From Vibrio cyclitrophicus (GTDB lineage: Bacteria; Pseudomonadota; Gammaproteobacteria; Enterobacterales; Vibrionaceae), in assembly GCF_024347435.1 (NCBI RefSeq), contig NZ_AP025480.1, forward strand, positions 2,232,001 to 2,296,000: 64,000 nucleotides of DNA, read 5' to 3'. Position 1 is the stretch's first letter. Each line of letters starts with the position of its first letter. The notes beneath the pieces are model-generated. The model made no database searches and was not told the DNA's origin. It saw nothing but the letters and a program-made list of their open reading frames with translations. Below, piece by piece: positions 53,738 through 63,897 of this stretch. Both the position numbers and the translations under genes were made by a program.

Positions 53738-54040
53738 ATGGACCAATTTTTAGCCCAAATCTTTGCTGTGATTCACCAAATTCCATATGGAAAAGTAACA
53801 ACTTATGGAGATATAGCACGTTTTGCAGGTTTTCCGGGCTATGCACGCCATGTAGGTAAAGCGTTAGGTAACTTACCAGAAGGAAGTAAACTACCTTGGT
53901 ATAGGGTGATTAACAGTAAAGGTGAGATCTCTTTGAAAGGGGATTCATTGGATCGCCAAAAGAAGCATCTGGTCGAAGAAGGGATTGAAGTGAGTGATGC
54001 AGGAAAGATCAAACTCAGAATATACAAATGGCAGCCCTAG
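53738..54040 (+). CDS. atl: Alkyltransferase-like DNA repair protein
   Basis: A 100-residue MGMT-fold protein (YbaZ/ATL). It has the DNA-binding helix-turn-helix IPYGKVTTYGDIARFAGFPG and ARHVGKALGNLP, but the alkyl-acceptor PCHR is PWYRV here, so Trp54 replaces Cys. ATL proteins bind O6-alkylguanine and recruit nucleotide excision repair without transferring the alkyl group. The stop codon lies inside the palindromic terminator. Confidence 0.95.
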   Translation: MDQFLAQIFAVIHQIPYGKVTTYGDIARFAGFPGYARHVGKALGNLPEGSKLPWYRVINSKGEISLKGDSLDRQKKHLVEEGIEVSDAGKIKLRIYKWQP

Positions 54041-54047
54041 GGCTGCC
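54030..54047. terminator. Bidirectional terminator between atl and ybaY
   Basis: GGCAGCCC-TAGGGCTGCC is a perfect 18-base palindrome that overlaps the last codons and stop of atl. It lies 12 bases before the end of the convergent ybaY gene. T-rich sequence follows weakly. Confidence 0.6.
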
Positions 54048-54059
54048 ATCCATTTCTAA

Positions 54060-54506
54060 TTAACGAACACCAACCAAGCGCAGGTCTGCTTGTTGCGTGT
54101 TTTCTACATCAGTAATCACAGACTTAACTGTATCTGTCGTGAAGCGTAACTTACCGTCTACATGAATCGTTGCACGCATGTTGTAACGGTGGTTAGCTTG
54201 AATTTTGTTGTTGTCGTAGCTCAATTCGAATGCGAAAGGGACTTGTTTACCATCAGCAGTGAACTCTTGAGTCGCAATCACGATTGATGATGCGTCAGCA
54301 AGTGAGATATCTTCTAGCGTTACGGTAATCACGGCATTCTCTGGTAATGCAATTCTTTCGCGATAGCTTACTGTGCCTGAAATCACTTGAGTATTCTCTG
54401 CAACGGCTTCTTGAGAAGCGCTCGTTTCTGATGTTGCTTGGCAACCAACAAGTAGGCCAAACGATAATAAAGACGTAATAAAAATTAGAGCCTTTTTCAT
54501 ATTCAA
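54060..54506 (-). CDS. ybaY: YbaY-family lipoprotein
   Basis: A 148-residue lipoprotein with lipobox LVGC (Cys 22). The YbaY/YscW-like beta domain is clear: VSGTVSYRERIALPENAVIT, VTLEDISLADASS and FAFELSYDNNKI. Its location between atl and tesB is the same as in E. coli. Function is unknown; the related YscW is a secretin pilot. Confidence 0.92.
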   Translation of the reverse strand: MNMKKALIFITSLLSFGLLVGCQATSETSASQEAVAENTQVISGTVSYRERIALPENAVITVTLEDISLADASSIVIATQEFTADGKQVPFAFELSYDNNKIQANHRYNMRATIHVDGKLRFTTDTVKSVITDVENTQQADLRLVGVR

Positions 54507-54668
54507 TTTCTCTCAACATGTTTGTCGGAATCGACAAATCTACGGCCTAATTATAAGAGAGCTTTCATATTCTGTCTCGAAACCCTATGATTTATTGACA
54601 GATATTTGACTAAGCTAAATCATTAGCACACTAATCTGACACCCATTTTACGAAGAGGAATACTGACG

Positions 54669-55529
54669 ATGAGTCAACCTTTACAAGAATTACTCAGTTT
54701 ACTTCAGCTTGAAAAGCTGGAAGAAGGTTTATTCCGAGGGCAAAGTGAAAACCTAGGTCTTCCGCAGGTTTATGGCGGTCAAGTATTGGGACAAGCGCTT
54801 TCTGCTGCTCGCTATACTGTTCAAGATGACCGAAGTGTTCACTCGTTCCATAGTTACTTTCTGTACCCAGGTGATCCCGAAAAGCCCATTATTTATGATG
54901 TTGAAAACTTAAGAGATGGACGCAGCTTTAGCACACGCCGTGTTAAAGCGATTCAAAATGGCCGCCCTATTTTCTATCTCACGGCTTCTTATCATGGCGA
55001 TGCTCCAGGCTTCGAGCACCAAAATCCTATGCCTGATATTCCAGGTCCGGAGAACTTTGCATCAGAAACTGAACTGGCAAGTCACATTGCTGAATTCTTA
55101 CCTGAGAAACTGCGTAAGACTTTCTGTGGAGAAAAACCGATTGAGATGCGCCCTGTCACGGTTGTTAACCCGCTAAACCCTAAAAAGGCCGAAGCGAAGC
55201 AATATCTGTGGGTAAGAGCAAATGGCGCGTTGCCAGATAATCAGCTTATTCACCAATATTTGTTGGCCTACGCATCCGACTGGGGCTTCTTAGTGACAGC
55301 GCTTCATCCTCATGAAGTGTCCATTATGACGCCAAACTTTCAGGTCGCTACGATTGACCACTCTATTTGGTTCCACCGTCCGTTTAAGATGGATGAATGG
55401 CTACTTTATGCGATTGAAAGCCCGACCGCGGCTAATACTCGCGGCCTAGTACGTGGTGAAATTTACAACCAAAAAGGTGAATTAGTCGCGACTGCAGTAC
55501 AAGAAGGTGTGATGCGCTTTACTAAATAG
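54669..55529 (+). CDS. tesB: Acyl-CoA thioesterase II
   Basis: A 286-residue double-hotdog thioesterase that hydrolyses medium and long acyl-CoA. TesB features: [43 protein letters not shown], the catalytic Asp region [16 protein letters not shown], then [13 protein letters not shown] and the Gln/Thr region [17 protein letters not shown]. The length is identical to E. coli TesB. It is closed by a strong terminator. Confidence 0.96.
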   Translation: MSQPLQELLSLLQLEKLEEGLFRGQSENLGLPQVYGGQVLGQALSAARYTVQDDRSVHSFHSYFLYPGDPEKPIIYDVENLRDGRSFSTRRVKAIQNGRPIFYLTASYHGDAPGFEHQNPMPDIPGPENFASETELASHIAEFLPEKLRKTFCGEKPIEMRPVTVVNPLNPKKAEAKQYLWVRANGALPDNQLIHQYLLAYASDWGFLVTALHPHEVSIMTPNFQVATIDHSIWFHRPFKMDEWLLYAIESPTAANTRGLVRGEIYNQKGELVATAVQEGVMRFTK

Positions 55530-55575
55530 CGATCAAGCGTTGTTTTAAAAGTCCCAAATAAGTACGAGCAAACAA

Positions 55576-55612
55576 AAAGAGGCTAGGTTTATAATACCTA
55601 GCCTCTTTCTTT
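55576..55612. terminator. Intrinsic terminator after tesB
   Basis: AAAGAGGCTAGGT, loop TTATAAT, ACCTAGCCTCTTT. The flanking A and T tracts allow use from both directions between tesB and the convergent coiled-coil gene. Confidence 0.88.
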
Positions 55613-55655
55613 AATGACGCTTAAGAAAACTCGTCACATAAAAATCAATAAAACT

Positions 55656-56321
55656 CTATTCAACCTCAAGCATCGGCTCGAGTTCACTTTGTACGCGCGT
55701 TTTAATGCCATCTCCCGCGTCTCGCAGTAAATTAAATGGTGATAGCACCACTCCTTTCACCGCTCCTTCTGCTGCGCCCTGAGCTAATTCTCTACTCTTA
55801 TCTGCCAACAAATTCGCTTGTACCAAAATATCCGGTACTTCCGCTCTTAGCATTTCAGATTCAGTAATAATCACTGGAATGGTTTGCTCTCGATAAGATT
55901 TACTCTCAGCAAGCATTGGTGGCATCACATCGACACGATATCGCTTTAATTCCGTCAATGTTGGAGGAATCACATCGGTTCTAACTTGTTCGACTTCTGT
56001 TCGAACACTCTTAACTTCATCTAGAATGGCGGGGATTTTTCTATCGACCGATGAAACGGTGTTATTGACTTGAGCGATGGTTTTTCTCACATCTTCAACC
56101 GTCTCTAATACTTGAGGAGCAAGTTCATCAACATGCTCAGCAAATGCCAACCACTCTTCAACTTTGAGTTCCTTGGTCAGTACCGATAAGTCTTCGATCA
56201 CCTGCGGGTAAGTATCAACGATTTCACCAACTTTATTGGTAAATGAGTAGATGGTGTAACCCAAATAAAAAATGGCGACCGCCAATACCAGCTGGATAGC
56301 AGTAGATACTTTTGCAAACAT
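55656..56321 (-). CDS. Membrane-anchored coiled-coil protein with 15-residue repeats
   Basis: A 221-residue protein with one N-terminal transmembrane helix (~8-28) and a long alpha-helical periplasmic or cytoplasmic part. Four degenerate 15-residue units occur at 114-128, 129-143, 144-158 and 159-172, of the type RTDVIPPTLTELKRY and RVDVMPPMLAESKSY, so Pro-Pro recurs at fixed spacing. A Gly/Ala patch (QGAAEGAVKGV) precedes the C-terminus. I do not recognise the family. It looks like an envelope spacer or tether. Monocistronic. Confidence 0.7.
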   Translation of the reverse strand: MFAKVSTAIQLVLAVAIFYLGYTIYSFTNKVGEIVDTYPQVIEDLSVLTKELKVEEWLAFAEHVDELAPQVLETVEDVRKTIAQVNNTVSSVDRKIPAILDEVKSVRTEVEQVRTDVIPPTLTELKRYRVDVMPPMLAESKSYREQTIPVIITESEMLRAEVPDILVQANLLADKSRELAQGAAEGAVKGVVLSPFNLLRDAGDGIKTRVQSELEPMLEVE

Positions 56322-56393
56322 GAATAGTCCTTTTCTTTATCGCAGAGGCGACATCTAAACTGAGACGATGGTGAGTGTTTTATCAGACACTGC

Positions 56394-56849
56394 TTAAAGC
56401 GGCAATGCTGTCGTGTACTTCAATGGTTCCATCGCAAAAGTCGATGTCACGTTAGAGATACCATCAATGCTATTCACTAAGCGTTTGTAGAAATCATCAA
56501 AGCACTTCATGTCTTTCACTTGAACCTTCATCATATAATCATACTCGCCCGCCATACGGTAGAACTCCATCACCTCTGGAAATTCAGACACGGTGTTTAC
56601 AAAACGACCGTACCACTCATGAGAGTGATCGCTGGTTTTAATCAACACGAACGCGGTAAAGGAAAGGTCGAGTTTTTCAGGATTCAACAACGCGACTTTT
56701 TTCTCAATAATGCCGTTCTCTTCAAGTCGCTTAAGCCTTTTCCAACAAGGCGTGGTCGTCAAGTTGACCGCTTCAGATATGTCATTCAACGACAGCGTGC
56801 TGTCCTCTTGTAACAGCCTTAATATCTTTTTATCTACGGCATCTATCAC
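56394..56849 (-). CDS. decR: Lrp-family cysteine-responsive regulator
   Basis: A 151-residue Lrp/AsnC regulator that matches E. coli DecR (YbaO/CyuR) nearly throughout: [68 protein letters not shown] end ([14 protein letters not shown]). DecR activates cysteine desulfidase genes in response to cysteine. It is divergent from the PLP enzyme at 56991, its likely target. Confidence 0.93.
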   Translation of the reverse strand: MIDAVDKKILRLLQEDSTLSLNDISEAVNLTTTPCWKRLKRLEENGIIEKKVALLNPEKLDLSFTAFVLIKTSDHSHEWYGRFVNTVSEFPEVMEFYRMAGEYDYMMKVQVKDMKCFDDFYKRLVNSIDGISNVTSTFAMEPLKYTTALPL

Positions 56850-56990
56850 AATTTCACCAAACCACTTTTAAAGAGAATAATTTTCTACAATTTAAGCAAA
56901 ACAAAGGAAATATGGCAAAGTTTTTCTCCTTAGATATCGCTAGATTATAACCATACCAATTACAAATAATTCCTACTTAGTATCAAGAGA

Positions 56991-58064
56991 ATGCCTATGT
57001 GTACTGACCATCAATGGATTAACAACGCGATTCGTAAAATTGAAGCAGATTACCAACGCTCAGCGGATACGCACCTGATCAAGCTCGATTTACCTAGCGT
57101 AGAAGGCATTGATATTTATCTTAAAGATGAAAGTACACACCCTACTGGCTCTTTGAAGCATCGTTTAGCGCGTTCTCTGTTCTTATACGCTATCTGTAAC
57201 GGTTGGGTTGGCTCAGAAACAACGATCATTGAATCTTCATCGGGCAGTACGGCGGTGTCTGAAGCGTACTTTGCTCGCCTACTTGGTCTTCCGTTTATTG
57301 CGGTAATGCCAAAATGCACAGCGAAGAAGAAGATTGAGCAGATTGAATTCTACGGCGGCCAAGCGCACCTTGTTGATCGCTCAGATGAGATTTACGATGA
57401 GTCTCGCCGTTTAGCAGAAGAGTTGAATGGTCACTACATGGACCAATTTACTTACGCTGAGCGCGCAACCGACTGGCGTGGTAACAACAACATCGCAAAC
57501 TCGATTTTCAATCAAATGCAGATGGAAGATCACCCAGTTCCGGCATGGGTAGTAATGAGCCCAGGTACTGGCGGTACTTCTGCGACTATTGGCCGTTTCA
57601 TTCGCTACCAACAGCATGAAACTAAGCTTTGTGTTGTCGACCCAGAGAACTCAGTATTCCTCGAATACTTCCAAACAGGCAATGCGAACGTGAAAGGCAA
57701 TACATTCAGCAAGATTGAAGGTATTGGTCGCCCACGTGCAGAACCAAGCTTCATTCCTGGTGTGGTTGACGAAATGCGTAAAATCCCAGACGCAGCAAGC
57801 ATCGCAACGACACATTGGTTGTCTGATATTCTTGGCCGCAAAGTTGGCGCATCAACCGGTACTAACATGTACGGTGTGCTTCAGCTAGCCAGTGAGATGA
57901 AAGCGCGTGGAGAGAAAGGTTCTATCGTGACTTTGCTATGTGACAGCGGTGAACGTTACCTAGACACTTACTTCAATGACGAGTGGGTAAATCTGAATAT
58001 CGGTGACCTACAACCTTACGCGGCGAAGCTAGAAGCTTTCTCGCAAACGGGTGAGCTGGCTTAA
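56991..58064 (+). CDS. cdsH: PLP-dependent cysteine desulfhydrase-like protein
   Basis: A 357-residue fold-type II PLP enzyme of the cysteine synthase family. The PLP lysine is in [11 protein letters not shown], the substrate loop is [20 protein letters not shown], and the phosphate-binding glycine loop is [13 protein letters not shown]. The divergent DecR-type regulator and the same arrangement in enterobacteria (STM0458, CdsH) argue for cysteine breakdown to pyruvate, sulfide and ammonia rather than synthesis. It has its own terminator. Confidence 0.88.
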   Translation: MPMCTDHQWINNAIRKIEADYQRSADTHLIKLDLPSVEGIDIYLKDESTHPTGSLKHRLARSLFLYAICNGWVGSETTIIESSSGSTAVSEAYFARLLGLPFIAVMPKCTAKKKIEQIEFYGGQAHLVDRSDEIYDESRRLAEELNGHYMDQFTYAERATDWRGNNNIANSIFNQMQMEDHPVPAWVVMSPGTGGTSATIGRFIRYQQHETKLCVVDPENSVFLEYFQTGNANVKGNTFSKIEGIGRPRAEPSFIPGVVDEMRKIPDAASIATTHWLSDILGRKVGASTGTNMYGVLQLASEMKARGEKGSIVTLLCDSGERYLDTYFNDEWVNLNIGDLQPYAAKLEAFSQTGELA

Positions 58065-58098
58065 GATCGAAAGATCAACACGCCCTAAATACAAAACA

Positions 58099-58126
58099 AA
58101 AAAGAGCCCATGATGGGCTCTTTTTG
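58099..58126 (+). terminator. Intrinsic terminator after cdsH
   Basis: AAAAAGAGCCCA, short loop, TGGGCTCTTTTT, about 35 bases after the stop codon. Confidence 0.9.
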
Positions 58127-58186
58127 CTATAGATAGTTTGCAGTCAGTGTCGCTTATTCCTATGTCTTTACTGCTAATGCGACAAA

Positions 58187-58507
58187 TTATTCTGGCTTCT
58201 GCTTTGCTTCAAACGCCGCTAGTTGCTCAGGTGTCGCTTTTGGCTGATGGTTTTGTTTCCACTCATCGTAAGTCATGCCATAAACGCGCTCACGAGCGTC
58301 ATCGATATCCAAATCTAGGCCTTGTTGCTCAGCTTCGGCTTTGTACCATTTACTGAAACAGTTGCGGCAGAAGCCCGCCAAGATCATTAGGTCGATGTTT
58401 TGCACATCTTTATTGCTATCTAAATGTGCTAACAGGCGACGAAAGGTTGCTGCGTCTAGTTTATCTTGTTCTTCTTGAGAAAGATCTTTGTATTTAAATT
58501 CAGCCAC
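58187..58507 (-). CDS. DUF1244-family protein
   Basis: A 106-residue small helical protein. It matches DUF1244: DAATFRRLLAHLDSNKDVQN, IDLMILAGFCRNCFSKWYKA and ARERVYGMTYDEWK, with a conserved C-x-x-C in FCRNCF. I chose the GTG start at 58507 (VAEFKYKDL) because AAAGGAAAG stands just before it and the family starts there. The family function is unknown. Confidence 0.85.
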   Translation of the reverse strand: MAEFKYKDLSQEEQDKLDAATFRRLLAHLDSNKDVQNIDLMILAGFCRNCFSKWYKAEAEQQGLDLDIDDARERVYGMTYDEWKQNHQPKATPEQLAAFEAKQKPE

Positions 58508-58566
58508 TTTACTTTCCTTTAGTATTTGTTTTCTTGTATTCATTCGTTGAGCTGTAGTTGTTATAC

Positions 58567-58607
58567 AAAAAAAGCCTGCCATTCGCTAGGAGCAAACGCA
58601 GGCTTTT
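58567..58607 (-). terminator. Intrinsic terminator of the second RND operon
   Basis: On the minus strand AAAAGCCTGC (58598-58607) pairs with GCAGGCTTTTTTT (58567-58579) around an 18-base loop. It lies 45 bases after the RND stop codon and before the DUF1244 gene. Confidence 0.85.
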
Positions 58608-58651
58608 CTATATTGTTACACTATTCCATGTTCATTGGCCGTGCGTGTTCA

Positions 58652-61600
58652 TTAACCGTGACTGCTTCTTCCCACGTTGTCATGGCTCAGCTCTTTATTT
58701 AGAACCGCTTCCACATGACCAGGTGAACGTGTTGTGCCTGAAATCAATCGGTACATCGCAGGGATGACGAACAGAGTAACCAACGTCGCGAAGCCCATAC
58801 CGAAGAAGATAACTGTACCCACTGCCACTCGGCTTTCATAGCCTGCGCCTGTTGAGGTAATCAATGGAACTGCACCGGCTAGCGTCGTAAACGCCGTCAT
58901 TAAGATTGGACGCAAACGTCGTGCTGAAGCATCAATGATCGCCTTTTCAAACTCAATGCCACGGTCACGAAGTTGGTTAGCAAACTCTACGATCAGAATA
59001 CCGTTTTTAGTTACCATACCGATCAACATGATCATACCTATTTGGCTGTACACGTTAAGACCTTGGTTCATCAGTACGAGGCCTAAGAAGCCACCGAAGA
59101 TACCCATAGGAACCGTGAACATCACCACTAACGGGTTGATGAAGCTTTCAAACTGCGCAGCCAATACCAAGTACGCGACTAGCATCGCTAACGCAAACAC
59201 CACTAAAATACTCGATTGGTTCTCTTTGAAGTCTTTTGACTCTCCAGAGTAGCTCACAGAAATATCACCCGGTAGTTGCTCAATCGCTTGTTCATCAAGG
59301 AAGTCGAGTGCGTCACCCAACGTATAACCTTCCATTAAGTTCGCTTTAATGGTCACCGATTTCTGCTTGTTGTAGTGCGACAAACGAATCGATGAAGCGA
59401 CTTCTTCAATATGCGTCAGCGTATCTAGTGTCACTAACTCACCAGATTGAGTACGCATATAGATTTGACTTAAGTCGTTAGCGTTATTGAAGCTATTTTC
59501 ATCACCACGAAGGTAAACATCGTATTCTTCGCCACGGTCCACAAACGTGGTTTCGCTGCGCCCACCAAGCATGATTTCTAGCGTGTCTGAGATATCTGAT
59601 ACGCTGACACCCAACTCGGCTGCTCGTTGCTTATCTACGGTTACCAACAACTCTGGTGTTTTCTCCGAGTAATCGATGTCCGCACCTTCCATCATTGGTG
59701 AATCTTCAGCCGCTTGCTTTAACAGTTCGCCCCATTTCTGAAGCTCAGAGTAATCAGAGCCACCCAGTACAAACTGCACAGGCTCACTTGAACCACCTTT
59801 GAAGCCCGGCATGAACGGGAATACACGCACATCAGGAATACCATTCAACGATTTACGGACTTCGCTCAACGCTTCCTGAGCCGTCTCTTCACGTTCATCC
59901 CAATCTTCTAAGATCATGATAACGAAGCCCGTTTGGTCGCCCGCATTACCACCAAACGCTGGTGATTGAATGCTGAATGACTTCAAGAAGCCCTGACCAA
60001 GCAACGGCATTAGACGCTCTTCAACGATGTCCATATTGGCAGACATACGATTATAGCTGGTTGCATCAGCGCCACGAACAAACGCAAAGATAACACCACG
60101 GTCTTCTTGTGGAGTCAGTTGCGACGGCACTTGTTGCATCAAACCATAACTACCGCCCATACACGCGATAATGATGATTGGAGCAGCCCAACGCCAGTTT
60201 AAAGCACGGCGCAATACTGAGCGGTATCCAGATTCAAGTTTGCCAAATACGCGCTCGACAAACAGGTTAAAGCGGTTTGGTTTAACGTTCGCTTGTAGGA
60301 TTTTACTGCCTAACACTGGCGTTAACGTTAATGCGACTAGCGACGAGAAGATCACCGACATAGCGAGCAATACAGAGAACTCGGTAAACAAGAGACCAAC
60401 CATGCCGTCCATGAACGAGATTGGTAGGAATACCATTACCAATACAAGCGTTGTTGCGATTACCGCAAAGCCTACTTCACGAGTACCTTTATACGCAGCA
60501 AGCAGTGGCGATTCACCACGTTCAATATGGTGGAAAATGTTCTCAACCACCACGATCGCATCATCGACCACCAAACCAATCGACAGGATAAGTGCCATCA
60601 GGGTAATCAGGTTGATAGAGAAACCGAAGTAGTACGCGGCAATAAACGACGAGATCAGAGATACCGGTACGGTTACCGCGGGAATAAGTGTTGCACGTGC
60701 TTGACCAATAAAGATGTAAAGCACAAGGATAACTAAGCCACCCGTAATAAAGAGAGTGCTGTAAACCTCTGATATCGAACGGTCGATGAAGACTGTTGAG
60801 TCATAATCGACAGCCAAACGAGTACCATCTGGCAAGAACTTTTGAATTGCTTCGACTTCTTTATGGACTAAGTCAGCAACCTCAAGTGGGTTCGCATCTG
60901 ACTGAGGCACGATACCCATACTTACGTTAACAACGCCGTCACTTTTAAAGGTCGAGTTTTCGTTTTCTGCGCCAATGTACACATCCGCTACGTCTTTCAA
61001 ATAGATAGGTGTATTATCAGAGGCACGTTTAACGACTAGGTATTCGAAATCTTCCGCTTCAGTGTAAGAACGAGCGGTACGCACCGACATTACAATCGCA
61101 TCGTTACGTACTTCACCACCTGGGCTTTCAATGTTCTCACTGTTAAGAGCAGAAGTGATGTCCGAGGTAGTAACGCCACGACCCGCCATCTGCGCAGGTT
61201 TCAGCTTCACGTACATTACTTTGTACAAGCCACCCGAGATATCCACCGAACTCACACCAGAGATCAAACTAAAGCGGTCAATCAACACACGTTCTGTGTA
61301 GTCAGTTAACTGCGTTCGGTCCATCTCGGTTGAACTTAGGTTGATATAAACCGATGCTTCGCCACTACCGTTGTTCTTATAAACAATCGGGTCGTCGGCT
61401 TCATCAGGCAATGATCGCTGAGCACGAGCGACCGCATCACGCACATCACTCACACCCGTATTGAGGTCGTAACCAAGCTCAAAAGTAATCGTGATACGCG
61501 ACATGCCGTTACGCGTTGTAGATTCGATCTCATCGATACCACTAATACCGGATAACTGATCTTCAAGATTGGAAGTTATTTGGCTTTCAATGATGGTGGC

Positions 61601-61765
61601 AGACGCACCCTCATAACGTGTACTGATCGACACCACTGGACTTTCAATATCTGGCATCTCACGAACGGCAAGCTTGTTAAATGAGACAATACCAAACACA
61701 ACCAGAAGCAGGCTCAATACGATAGCCGCTACTGGTCTCTTTACAGAAACATCAGATAACAACAT
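58652..61765 (-). CDS. RND efflux transporter, inner-membrane permease (second system)
   Basis: A 1037-residue HAE1-type RND pump. The N-terminus MLLSDVSVKRPVAAIVLSLL, the proton-relay pair Asp-Asp in GLVVDDAIVVVEN and PMGIFGGFLGLVLMNQGLNV in the C-half are typical. Both TM4 aspartates are present, unlike the pump at 11052-14150. It overlaps its adaptor stop codon by one base (TAATG). It probably exports drugs, bile or siderophore-like compounds in Vibrio, but the substrate is unproven. No regulator is adjacent. Confidence 0.94.
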   Translation of the reverse strand: MLLSDVSVKRPVAAIVLSLLLVVFGIVSFNKLAVREMPDIESPVVSISTRYEGASATIIESQITSNLEDQLSGISGIDEIESTTRNGMSRITITFELGYDLNTGVSDVRDAVARAQRSLPDEADDPIVYKNNGSGEASVYINLSSTEMDRTQLTDYTERVLIDRFSLISGVSSVDISGGLYKVMYVKLKPAQMAGRGVTTSDITSALNSENIESPGGEVRNDAIVMSVRTARSYTEAEDFEYLVVKRASDNTPIYLKDVADVYIGAENENSTFKSDGVVNVSMGIVPQSDANPLEVADLVHKEVEAIQKFLPDGTRLAVDYDSTVFIDRSISEVYSTLFITGGLVILVLYIFIGQARATLIPAVTVPVSLISSFIAAYYFGFSINLITLMALILSIGLVVDDAIVVVENIFHHIERGESPLLAAYKGTREVGFAVIATTLVLVMVFLPISFMDGMVGLLFTEFSVLLAMSVIFSSLVALTLTPVLGSKILQANVKPNRFNLFVERVFGKLESGYRSVLRRALNWRWAAPIIIIACMGGSYGLMQQVPSQLTPQEDRGVIFAFVRGADATSYNRMSANMDIVEERLMPLLGQGFLKSFSIQSPAFGGNAGDQTGFVIMILEDWDEREETAQEALSEVRKSLNGIPDVRVFPFMPGFKGGSSEPVQFVLGGSDYSELQKWGELLKQAAEDSPMMEGADIDYSEKTPELLVTVDKQRAAELGVSVSDISDTLEIMLGGRSETTFVDRGEEYDVYLRGDENSFNNANDLSQIYMRTQSGELVTLDTLTHIEEVASSIRLSHYNKQKSVTIKANLMEGYTLGDALDFLDEQAIEQLPGDISVSYSGESKDFKENQSSILVVFALAMLVAYLVLAAQFESFINPLVVMFTVPMGIFGGFLGLVLMNQGLNVYSQIGMIMLIGMVTKNGILIVEFANQLRDRGIEFEKAIIDASARRLRPILMTAFTTLAGAVPLITSTGAGYESRVAVGTVIFFGMGFATLVTLFVIPAMYRLISGTTRSPGHVEAVLNKELSHDNVGRSSHG

Positions 61766-62862
61766 TAGTTAGCGCCTTCTTGTGTTGCTGCATTTTCATC
61801 AAGATTAGCTGTATCGGCCTCAAGTTTAGCGGGGCGATTAACGGCTAGCTCTTGAACCAAAACACCGTCGCGCATGTTCACGATACCTTGCACTACGATC
61901 TTCTGACCAATCTCGATACCTTTCTCAATCACGACTTCGTTATCGATACGTGCACCTAGGAACACTTCTGTTCGAGTTGCCTTGTTATCTTCATCAATTA
62001 CGTAAACAAAACGTTTAGTGCCCGAATACTCCAATGCTTGAACTGGAATAATCGGCGCTTCTACTGGTGGAAAATCCATATCAGCCGCCACTAACATGCC
62101 TGGCTTTAGATAATCATTGTTGTTATCGAAATGGATTCGAACTCGTAAGTTCAAGGTTTCAGCGTTGATACGAGAATCAATACCGACCACAGTACCTGTA
62201 AATTGAGTATCGCCCCACGCACTGGTGCGAGCCGTTACTTTCATGCCTTTAGATAGCTTAGAAAGATAACGCTCAGGAATTTGAAGGTCTAACTGCATCA
62301 CAGACAAGTCATCTAATGTCACCAGTTCAGTGCCTGCAGTGACCATTTTTCCGCGGCTAAAGTCGATGAAACCAACGGTGCCAGAGAAAGGTGCGCTAAT
62401 GTGAAGATCTTTTAGGTTTGCATTTGCGGCAGCCAGTCGAGCATTAGCAATTTCTACATTGGTTTTCTGAGCGTCGATTTCGGTTTGTGTGATCGCGTTA
62501 CGTTTCACTAGGCGTTCAAATTCCGCTAGCTTACGTTTTTCATCTTTTAGATATGCTTGCGCTTCTGAAACCGCAGCTTTAGCTTTGTCGTCATCTAACT
62601 GAACCAACATTTGCCCTTTGGTGACATCTTGATTAGCTTTGAAATTAATAGAATCAACTCTGCCAGCCACTTCAGAAGTAATAATCACAGATTGTTCGGC
62701 TTCTAACTTACCGACCAACGAGAGAGATTGGCTAACTTGGTGAATATCAACCTGTTCAGTAACAACAGTAACAGTACTTGGGCCCATGCGTTTTGCGAGT
62801 GCGGCTGGAGACGCCATAAGAATAGACAAGCTAAGCAGGGTTAAAACAGATTTATGCTTCAT
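61765..62862 (-). CDS. RND efflux periplasmic adaptor (second system)
   Basis: A 365-residue membrane fusion protein with a signal peptide cleaved at ALA-K (MKHKSVLTLLSLSILMASPA). Lipoyl halves (IITSEVAGRVDSINFKANQD, ISAPFSGTVGFIDFSRGKMV) flank a hairpin at ~95-150. Beta-barrel and membrane-proximal domains follow, with an acidic tail. There is no lipobox. I started at 62862, where homology and the signal peptide begin. It is the first gene of the operon with the RND pump, translationally coupled. Confidence 0.93.
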   Translation of the reverse strand: MKHKSVLTLLSLSILMASPAALAKRMGPSTVTVVTEQVDIHQVSQSLSLVGKLEAEQSVIITSEVAGRVDSINFKANQDVTKGQMLVQLDDDKAKAAVSEAQAYLKDEKRKLAEFERLVKRNAITQTEIDAQKTNVEIANARLAAANANLKDLHISAPFSGTVGFIDFSRGKMVTAGTELVTLDDLSVMQLDLQIPERYLSKLSKGMKVTARTSAWGDTQFTGTVVGIDSRINAETLNLRVRIHFDNNNDYLKPGMLVAADMDFPPVEAPIIPVQALEYSGTKRFVYVIDEDNKATRTEVFLGARIDNEVVIEKGIEIGQKIVVQGIVNMRDGVLVQELAVNRPAKLEADTANLDENAATQEGAN

Positions 62863-63147
62863 AATAATGGTCTGCAAGTAAGATTTAAGATCTATAAATG
62901 AAATTAACGATATTCTATCAACTGATGAATGCTGTAACGTCAAGAAGTGTAAATCTAGGTCAAATTCCATTTACGTTTCGTCGCAAATTACACAAACCAA
63001 ACACAATACAGAAAGCCAGTTACCTCAAGGTGTTACCTATCACTACGCAAACCTTAATAGAGATGTTCACTTCACGAGCAATATGCGTACTTTTCGCCAT
63101 CTTTGCCCAAAAAGGCAGCATTTAACACAAAACCATAAGAAAAACTC
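62863..63147. other. Gap between RND operon and tRNA-Tyr array
   Basis: About 285 bases without a supported gene. It must contain the minus-strand promoter of the RND operon. I see no clear regulator site. Confidence 0.4.
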
Positions 63148-63175
63148 TTTACAGGTTTAACGTGTTTGCTATGAT
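63148..63175 (+). promoter_or_regulatory. Sigma-70 promoter of the tRNA-Tyr array
   Basis: TTTACA (63148-63153), 16 bases, TATGAT (63170-63175), followed by a GC-rich stretch (GCGCTCCGC) like the discriminator of stringently controlled stable RNA promoters. The first tRNA begins 76 bases after the -10 element. It is the only good promoter seen before the array. Confidence 0.75.
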
Positions 63176-63251
63176 GCGCTCCGCACTTGAGAGATGCGTT
63201 GGGAAAAACATCTCTTTAGCCTATCCATTACGAGTTAGGAAAAAACACCCT

Positions 63252-63336
<85 letters not shown>

Positions 63337-63438
63337 TATTCTTCTTGCCTCTTTTAAGAGTTAAGAGAACAACCTAGTTGATGGGCTTATGGGAAAACAT
63401 CAATTTAGGCTTACTTTGTGAAGAGTAAGACATACCCT

Positions 63439-63523
<85 letters not shown>

Positions 63524-63625
63524 TATTCTTCTTACCTCTTTCGAGAGTTAAGAGAACAACCTAATTGATGGGCTTATGGGAAAACATCAATTTAGGCTTA
63601 CTTTGTGAAGAGTAAGACACACCCT

Positions 63626-63710
<85 letters not shown>

Positions 63711-63812
63711 TATTCTTCTTACCTCTTTTAAGAGTTAAGAGAACAACCTAGTTGATGGGCTTATGGGAAAACATCAATTTAGGCTTACTTTGTAAAGAGT
63801 AAGACACACCCT

Positions 63813-63897
<85 letters not shown>

